A DNA stretch of 7,722 bases from JBCDGZ01 sp038750655 (GTDB lineage: Bacteria; Bacteroidota; Bacteroidia; Chitinophagales; Saprospiraceae). The position numbers and the translations under genes were made by a program. The stretch spans positions 1-7,722 of the forward strand of contig JBCDGZ010000225.1 of NCBI GenBank assembly GCA_038750655.1. Direction: 5' to 3'. Shown here piece after piece: positions 5,605 through 7,722 of the stretch. The notes under the pieces were generated by a model. The model was not told the origin of the DNA. It searched no databases and saw nothing but the letters and a program-made list of their open reading frames with translations. The stretch's first letter is position 1, and every line of letters starts with the position of its first letter.

Positions 5605-6339
5605 CTAGAAATTACATTTAGGCCCATTCACCTTCAACCAGCGTTCTTTCTGTTTGTAATCTGGCATAGCTTCGGCCACGAGCTTCCAGAAACGACTGGA
5701 ATGGTTCATTTCCTCCAAATGCGCTAACTCGTGGATGATGACGTAGTCGATTACTTCATCAGGAGCAAACAAGAGTCTAGTGGACAGGTTAATATTGCTT
5801 CTGGAGGAGCAACTGCCCCAATTCGACTGATTGTACTTGAGGTTCACACTGCGAATGTCTTTCTTGAAATACAAGGCATTCAACTCCTGTACTCTACGAC
5901 TGATTGCTGGCAAAAAATCCTGTGCGATGCTGCGGCTCAAAAGGTGGCGGATATTCTTCTGTAAATGAGCACCGCTGTCCTCCCGGCTTAGGCGTAGGTG
6001 AACAATGCCGTTGCGTAGGATGGCACTGTGCGTCTTGCGATCACAATATTCGATTAACAGCCTGTAGCTGCGCGCTCCTACCTGAATAGTGTCGCCACTC
6101 TTGTATTGTCGTCCGAAAAAACGGGTTTCCAAATGCTCATGTTTTTCTAGCTGCTGCTTCACCCACTTCTGAAACCATATAAACTGCTCTTGCTCCTGCT
6201 GACGCCCCAGTCGGCTAGGCATGCGAAGGATGGCGGCGTTCTTACCAATAGAAGCTCGGACATTGCGCCGCAATTCTCGATAAATCTTGGCCGGTACCTG
6301 CCGACCATTAATGTCTAGATAGATTTTTTGTACTGCCAA
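5605..6339 (-). CDS. YgjP/DUF45-type M48-like zinc metallopeptidase
   Basis: The protein has 244 aa and is cytoplasmic, with no signal peptide or membrane segment. The C-terminal half carries the family signature: NWGSCSSRSNINLSTRLL (173-190), then YVIIHELAHLEEMNHSSRFW. There H203, E204 and H207 form the HExxH zinc site, and H213 with the following FW matches the family's third conserved position. This identifies the YgjP (DUF45) group of SprT/WLM-like metal-dependent hydrolases, whose substrate is not established. It starts at TTG 6339. The only upstream in-frame codons back to a TAA (6348-6346) are ACT and CAT, and the next Met is residue 40, inside the conserved domain. The start lies 10 nt after the serC stop, so translation is probably coupled to serC. 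Its stop is 2 nt from the shared terminator. Confidence 0.93.
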   Translation of the reverse strand: MAVQKIYLDINGRQVPAKIYRELRRNVRASIGKNAAILRMPSRLGRQQEQEQFIWFQKWVKQQLEKHEHLETRFFGRQYKSGDTIQVGARSYRLLIEYCDRKTHSAILRNGIVHLRLSREDSGAHLQKNIRHLLSRSIAQDFLPAISRRVQELNALYFKKDIRSVNLKYNQSNWGSCSSRSNINLSTRLLFAPDEVIDYVIIHELAHLEEMNHSSRFWKLVAEAMPDYKQKERWLKVNGPKCNF

Positions 6340-6349
6340 ATGAGTTTAA

Positions 6350-7441
6350 TCAAGCATTTTTCTGGGCAAAATTCTGCATTAGATCAACTAAGAGCTGAAT
6401 GCTCTCCTTTGACATCGCATTGTAAATCGAAGCTCGGAAACCACCTACGGAGCGGTGACCCTTGATACCAACACAGCCCGCTTCGGTCGCTGCTTCCAGG
6501 AAGGCTGCTTCCAGCTCAGGACGTTCCATAACGAAAGTCGCGTTCATCCGCGAGCGATCTTCTTTCGCTACATTCCCTTTAAACAGCGGATTGCGGTCGA
6601 TTTCATCGTAGATCAGTGTCGCCTTGTCTTCATTGATCCGGGCGATTGCTTCAATACCGCCCAATGCTTTAATCCAACGCATGGTCAGCATACATACATA
6701 AATTGGATAGACTGGAGGCGTATTAAAAGAAGAGTTTTTATCGATATGGGTTTGATAATTCAACATAGTTGGAATATCACGGGACACCTGACCCAGCATC
6801 TCTTTCTTCACAATCACCAGCGTAGTCCCTGCAGGACCAAGGTTCTTTTGTGCCCCTGCGTAGATTAGGCCAAAACGATTGACGTCGATTGGCCGGCTGA
6901 AAATGTCGGAGGACATGTCGCAGACAAAAGGAAGATCAGTCTCTGGCCATTGCTGGTATTGGGTACCAGAAACCGTATTATTGCTGGTTAGGTGAAGATA
7001 GCGGGCATCCGCAGGAATATCGTATCCTTTGGGGATGAAGCTGTATTTATCATCCTTAGAAGAGGCGAGAACATTCACCTGTCCAAATTTCTTGGCTTCC
7101 TTGATGGCTTTAGCCGACCAGGTACCAGTATCGACAAAGCAGGCAGTTTGGTCTTTATCGAGCAGGTTCATTGCCGACATAAAGAATTGACTGCTGGCGC
7201 CACCAGTGAGGAAAAGGACGGCATAATCATCGCTTAGGTGGAGTAATTCTTTAACCAGCGCGACAGCTTCATTCATAACTGCGGTGAACTCAGGGCTGCG
7301 GTGGGAGATTTCGAGGATAGACAATCCCATGCCATTAAAATCAGCGGCAGCTTCGGCAGCCTGGCGAATGACAGCAGCTGGAAGAATCGCTGGGCCAGCG
7401 CTGAAATTGTGTTTTTTTACCGTGGTGATCGGTGCTCTCAT
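6350..7441 (-). CDS. serC: Phosphoserine aminotransferase
   Basis: This class V PLP-dependent aminotransferase converts 3-phosphohydroxypyruvate and glutamate to O-phosphoserine and 2-oxoglutarate in serine synthesis, and acts on the related 4-phosphohydroxythreonine step of PLP synthesis in some bacteria. The 363-aa length is typical. Visible motifs are KHNFSAGPAILP (10-21), ISHRSPEF (45-52), the cofactor phosphate-binding TGGASSQF (79-86), TSNNTVSGTQ (152-161), CDMSSDIFSRP (174-184) and GAQKNLGPAG (196-205) with the Schiff-base lysine K199. The C-terminal GIKGHRSVGGFRASIYNAM (325-343) forms part of the substrate phosphate pocket. ATG 7441 places the conserved KHNFSAGP at the usual distance from the N-terminus. 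It is first in a two-gene operon. The genes usually linked to it, serA or pdxB, are not in the window. Confidence 0.98.
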   Translation of the reverse strand: MRAPITTVKKHNFSAGPAILPAAVIRQAAEAAADFNGMGLSILEISHRSPEFTAVMNEAVALVKELLHLSDDYAVLFLTGGASSQFFMSAMNLLDKDQTACFVDTGTWSAKAIKEAKKFGQVNVLASSKDDKYSFIPKGYDIPADARYLHLTSNNTVSGTQYQQWPETDLPFVCDMSSDIFSRPIDVNRFGLIYAGAQKNLGPAGTTLVIVKKEMLGQVSRDIPTMLNYQTHIDKNSSFNTPPVYPIYVCMLTMRWIKALGGIEAIARINEDKATLIYDEIDRNPLFKGNVAKEDRSRMNATFVMERPELEAAFLEAATEAGCVGIKGHRSVGGFRASIYNAMSKESIQLLVDLMQNFAQKNA

Positions 7442-7473
7442 GCTTATGAAAATTTAGAGGTTGAATTTCCGCA

Positions 7474-7481
7474 CAAAAATA
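7474..7481 (-). promoter_or_regulatory. Possible serC promoter -7 element
   Basis: On the - strand TATTTTTG matches TAnnTTTG exactly and lies 33 nt upstream of the serC ATG, giving a short leader of roughly 25 nt. I see no TTG at the right spacing for a -33 element, and the surrounding DNA is AT-rich, so a chance match is possible. Confidence 0.4.
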
Positions 7482-7549
7482 GGTTATTTAGTCTCAGGAT
7501 GCCAGTAGCAGCCTATATTAGTAATTTATTTATTTTTTTTGCGAAAAAG

Positions 7550-7580
7550 TTTGTGCAACTAAAATAAGCCCCTATCTTTG
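7550..7580 (+). promoter_or_regulatory. Upstream consensus promoter reading out of the window
   Basis: TTTG (7550-7553) is followed after 19 nt by TATCTTTG (7573-7580), a full match to the Bacteroidota housekeeping promoter pattern. Start of transcription is expected near 7586. There is no open frame of note between it and the window end, so it would produce a leader of more than 130 nt for a gene further right. Confidence 0.7.
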
Positions 7581-7671
7581 CAATCCATTTCGGCAAAACA
7601 ATCCCTGTAACACCCAAAGTTTTAAGCATTTTAACTTTGTATTCTTTTAAAGAAAAAAATACACTTGGGTC

Positions 7672-7702
7672 TTGCACGATTGATAAATAGTTTATACCTT
7701 TG
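7672..7702 (+). promoter_or_regulatory. Downstream consensus promoter reading out of the window
   Basis: TTG (7672-7674, in TTGCAC) and TACCTTTG (7695-7702) are spaced by 20 nt. This TTGCAC/TAnnTTTGCA style is typical of strong Bacteroidota promoters for translation genes or stable RNAs. It is the second of two tandem promoters, 122 nt after the first. Confidence 0.75.
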
Positions 7703-7722
7703 CAGTCGCTTTTGAAGAAAGG

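Noticed and set aside
6455..6868. 137-codon + strand frame across serC, and similar shadows at 4440-4772 and 5731-5964
   Set aside because: They lie opposite serC, rpsF and the metallopeptidase gene, which show full family motifs. They have no supporting features.
1..7722. CRISPR arrays, tRNA or rRNA genes, complete insertion sequences
   Set aside because: No regularly spaced repeats, tRNA-like cloverleaf, rRNA segments or transposase frames were found on either strand.

Overview
The window reads as a stretch of a Bacteroidota chromosome, probably from the Saprospiria (Lewinella/Haliscomenobacter-like). The phylum-level evidence is an rpsF-rpsR-rplI operon, several promoters of the Bacteroidota form TTG-N19/20-TAnnTTTG, A-rich leaders without good Shine-Dalgarno sites, and exported MORN-repeat/caspase proteins. 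The narrower placement is an inference from overall gene style.

Layout: 1-339 holds no confident gene, only a 79-codon open frame that stops just inside a repeat, plus some hairpins. From 340 to 4100 a pair of large paralogous genes on the + strand (508-2166 and 2284-3954) is framed by two copies of a roughly 60-nt repeat in inverted orientation (340-418 and 4038-4100). Each gene encodes a signal peptide, blocks of 23-residue MORN repeats introduced by a C-x4-C motif, and a C-terminal C14 caspase-like protease domain with an intact His/Cys dyad. The two protease domains align without gaps, and I count 142 identical positions of 236. This pair is the unusual part of the window. It looks like an exported caspase-type protease module of unknown function.

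A strong hairpin (3976-4013) ends the caspase pair. A consensus Bacteroidota promoter (3972-4002) is embedded in the same hairpin and should drive the ribosomal protein operon rpsF (4161-4754), rpsR (4799-5065) and rplI (5098-5544). The right copy of the inverted repeat therefore falls inside the predicted rpsF leader. S6 carries an unusually long low-complexity tail. A bidirectional terminator (5567-5602) separates this operon from a convergent - strand operon: serC (7441-6350, phosphoserine aminotransferase), then a YgjP/DUF45-type zinc metallopeptidase gene (6339-5605) that starts at TTG ten bases after the serC stop.

The right edge (7442-7722) holds a possible serC promoter on the - strand and two consensus + strand promoters 122 nt apart, which must serve a gene beyond the window.
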